Made by a program: the position numbers and the translations under genes. Shown here in pieces: positions 62,835 to 64,000 of a DNA stretch of 64,000 nt. How positions within the stretch are numbered: the first letter of the stretch is position 1; the number at the start of each line of letters is the position of its first letter. The stretch is from a bacterium (lineage in GTDB: Bacteria > Zhuqueibacterota > Zhuqueibacteria > Residuimicrobiales > Krinioviventaceae), in NCBI GenBank assembly GCA_029561455.1, contig JAKQIY010000065.1:87501-151500 (forward strand). Reading direction: 5' to 3'. The notes beneath the pieces are model-generated. The model was not told where the DNA came from. It was given only the letters and a program-made list of their open reading frames with translations, and ran no database searches.

Positions 62835-64000
62835 ATGACCGATGAATTAGCACCCAAACTGGAACAACAATTTGAGGGCGTTGCCGCATCACCAGGTATT
62901 GCTATGGGTCCGGTGTTTTTTATTGGCGCTGATGTTGTAACAGTTGAAAAAAAGACTTTAACACCCCAGGATGTTGATCAGGAAGTGGTTAAATTCGCCC
63001 ATGCCCTGGAGAGCGCTAAAAGTGATCTGCAACAGCTTGTTGAAAAAACCAGCCTCTCCATCGGTATTGACAGCGCTAAAATATTTGAAATACACCAGCT
63101 CTTACTTGAAGATGTAATGATTGTCGATGAAACGGTTCGCCGTATTCGCGAAGAACACATGAATGCGGATCAGGCTTTTCTTGAAGTGATGGAACATTTT
63201 GAAGTCTCTATGGAGTCTATCGAGGGAGAATATTTAAAAGCCCGCGCCGCCGATATCAGGGATGTAAAACGCCGTGTCATTCGAAAAATTCAGGGAGATG
63301 TTCGTCCCAACCTGAAAAAATTAAAAGATCCGGCGATAATCTTTGCCAAGGAATTGACCCCTTCGGATACTGTCAACCTGGAACGCAATAAAGTACTTGG
63401 ATTTGCTATGGATTTCGGCGGGCGTACCTCGCATGCTGCCATTATGGCGCGTTCCATCAAAGTCCCTTCAGTGGTTGGTCTTAAAAAAACCGGCAACCTG
63501 CTACATACCGGCGATTTTGTGATCCTGGATGGTAATTCCGGGATACTTATCATCAATCCAAATCCGGAAACTATTACCCAGTATAAAAAACGCTTTTCCG
63601 ATTTCAGAAACATACAACGGAAACTGGAACATTTAAAGAATCTGCCCACCAGAACACTCGATGGCAAAAATATCGAATTATCAGCCAATATCGAATTCCC
63701 AGAAGAAGCAAAATCCGTTCGTGAATATGGTGGTTTCGGAGTTGGTTTATTCCGCACCGAATACCTGTATTTAACCAAGGATGAATTACCCTCCGAAGAG
63801 ATGCAATTTAAAGAATATGTGCGAATTCTCCAGGCGTTGGGCGATCAACCGGCTATTATCCGTACTTTTGACCTGGGCGGCGACAAAGTGCCTCATACAA
63901 TAACCCTGCCACCGGAAGCCAACCCCTTCCTGGGCGCCCGCGGTATTCGCCTCTATCGTGATGGCGGTGCAGATTTATTTAAAACCCAATTGCGTGCCAT
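62835..64000 (+). CDS. ptsI: PTS enzyme I (phosphoenolpyruvate-protein phosphotransferase), 5' part
   Basis: The reading frame from ATG at 62835 continues past the window end (388 codons visible; the usual length is about 575-590). GVAASPGIAMG begins the family fold, and the phosphohistidine motif GGRTSHAAIMAR places the active His at residue 200. GLFRTEYLY and the PEP-binding FDLGGDK segment follow. It transfers phosphate from PEP to HPr. Last seen gene of the operon. Confidence 0.95.
   Translation, partial: MTDELAPKLEQQFEGVAASPGIAMGPVFFIGADVVTVEKKTLTPQDVDQEVVKFAHALESAKSDLQQLVEKTSLSIGIDSAKIFEIHQLLLEDVMIVDETVRRIREEHMNADQAFLEVMEHFEVSMESIEGEYLKARAADIRDVKRRVIRKIQGDVRPNLKKLKDPAIIFAKELTPSDTVNLERNKVLGFAMDFGGRTSHAAIMARSIKVPSVVGLKKTGNLLHTGDFVILDGNSGILIINPNPETITQYKKRFSDFRNIQRKLEHLKNLPTRTLDGKNIELSANIEFPEEAKSVREYGGFGVGLFRTEYLYLTKDELPSEEMQFKEYVRILQALGDQPAIIRTFDLGGDKVPHTITLPPEANPFLGARGIRLYRDGGADLFKTQLRA

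Overview
The window looks like a chromosomal segment from an uncultured Gram-negative bacterium of the FCB superphylum, with a Calditrichota/KSB1-like flavour. The evidence is a C-terminal type IX secretion-style sorting domain, many lipoproteins, long MacB/FtsX-type permeases ending in NP(V/I)E(A/S/T)LRYE, and an NtrC-type regulator with a GAFTDA loop. The phylum is inferred from protein style; the 16S fragment at the left edge could settle it.

Left edge (1-3.8 kb): the 5' end of a 16S rRNA gene on the minus strand, its leader with a boxA-like site, and four tandem sigma70-type promoters about 100 bp apart. These lie just downstream of tyrS and smpB. A tRNA-Leu(CAG) on the plus strand follows, with a decayed half copy about 80 bp before it, then an orphan 199-aa protein gene.

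Centre (3.8-47.4 kb): the dominant feature is a roughly 40-kb, all-minus-strand array headed by a HlyD/MacA-type adaptor (43788). It carries two LolD/MacB-type ATPases and thirteen different permeases of about 770-824 aa. Each permease has two MacB-PCD/FtsX halves, so it is effectively a fused dimer. Interspersed are a DNA-glycosylase-like AlkD protein, a secreted esterase with a CBM9-like domain, a small lipocalin-like protein and a four-helix-bundle (S23-type) protein. Divergently, on the plus strand, lies a two-component system (sigma54-dependent response regulator and histidine kinase). A -24/-12 promoter with correct spacing sits 27 nt or so before the adaptor gene, and a 9-2-9 palindrome lies about 85 bp further upstream. 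The simplest reading is that the kinase/regulator pair switches on the adaptor and at least part of the array. Spacers between permeases are full of AGCTGATAGCTGA and GTGAAACGTGAGACG repeats, vestigial permease 3' ends and duplicated 5' regions, so the array appears to have grown and shrunk by recombination.

Right part (47.6-60.7 kb): a flavin-type oxidase-fold protein, a run of four exported metallo-beta-lactamase-fold proteins (two tandem pairs) led by an MFS exporter, a lipoprotein with an extracellular Cache-like sensor domain, two copies of a 42-aa single-span membrane microprotein, a secreted beta-propeller protein, small membrane proteins, an Ntn-hydrolase of the choloylglycine hydrolase type, and a protein with all six metal ligands of subclass B1 metallo-beta-lactamases.

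Right edge (61.0-64 kb): a plus-strand operon for mannose-family PTS EIIC and EIID, HPr (His15, Ser46) and the beginning of enzyme I, cut by the window end. No EIIA or EIIB is visible.
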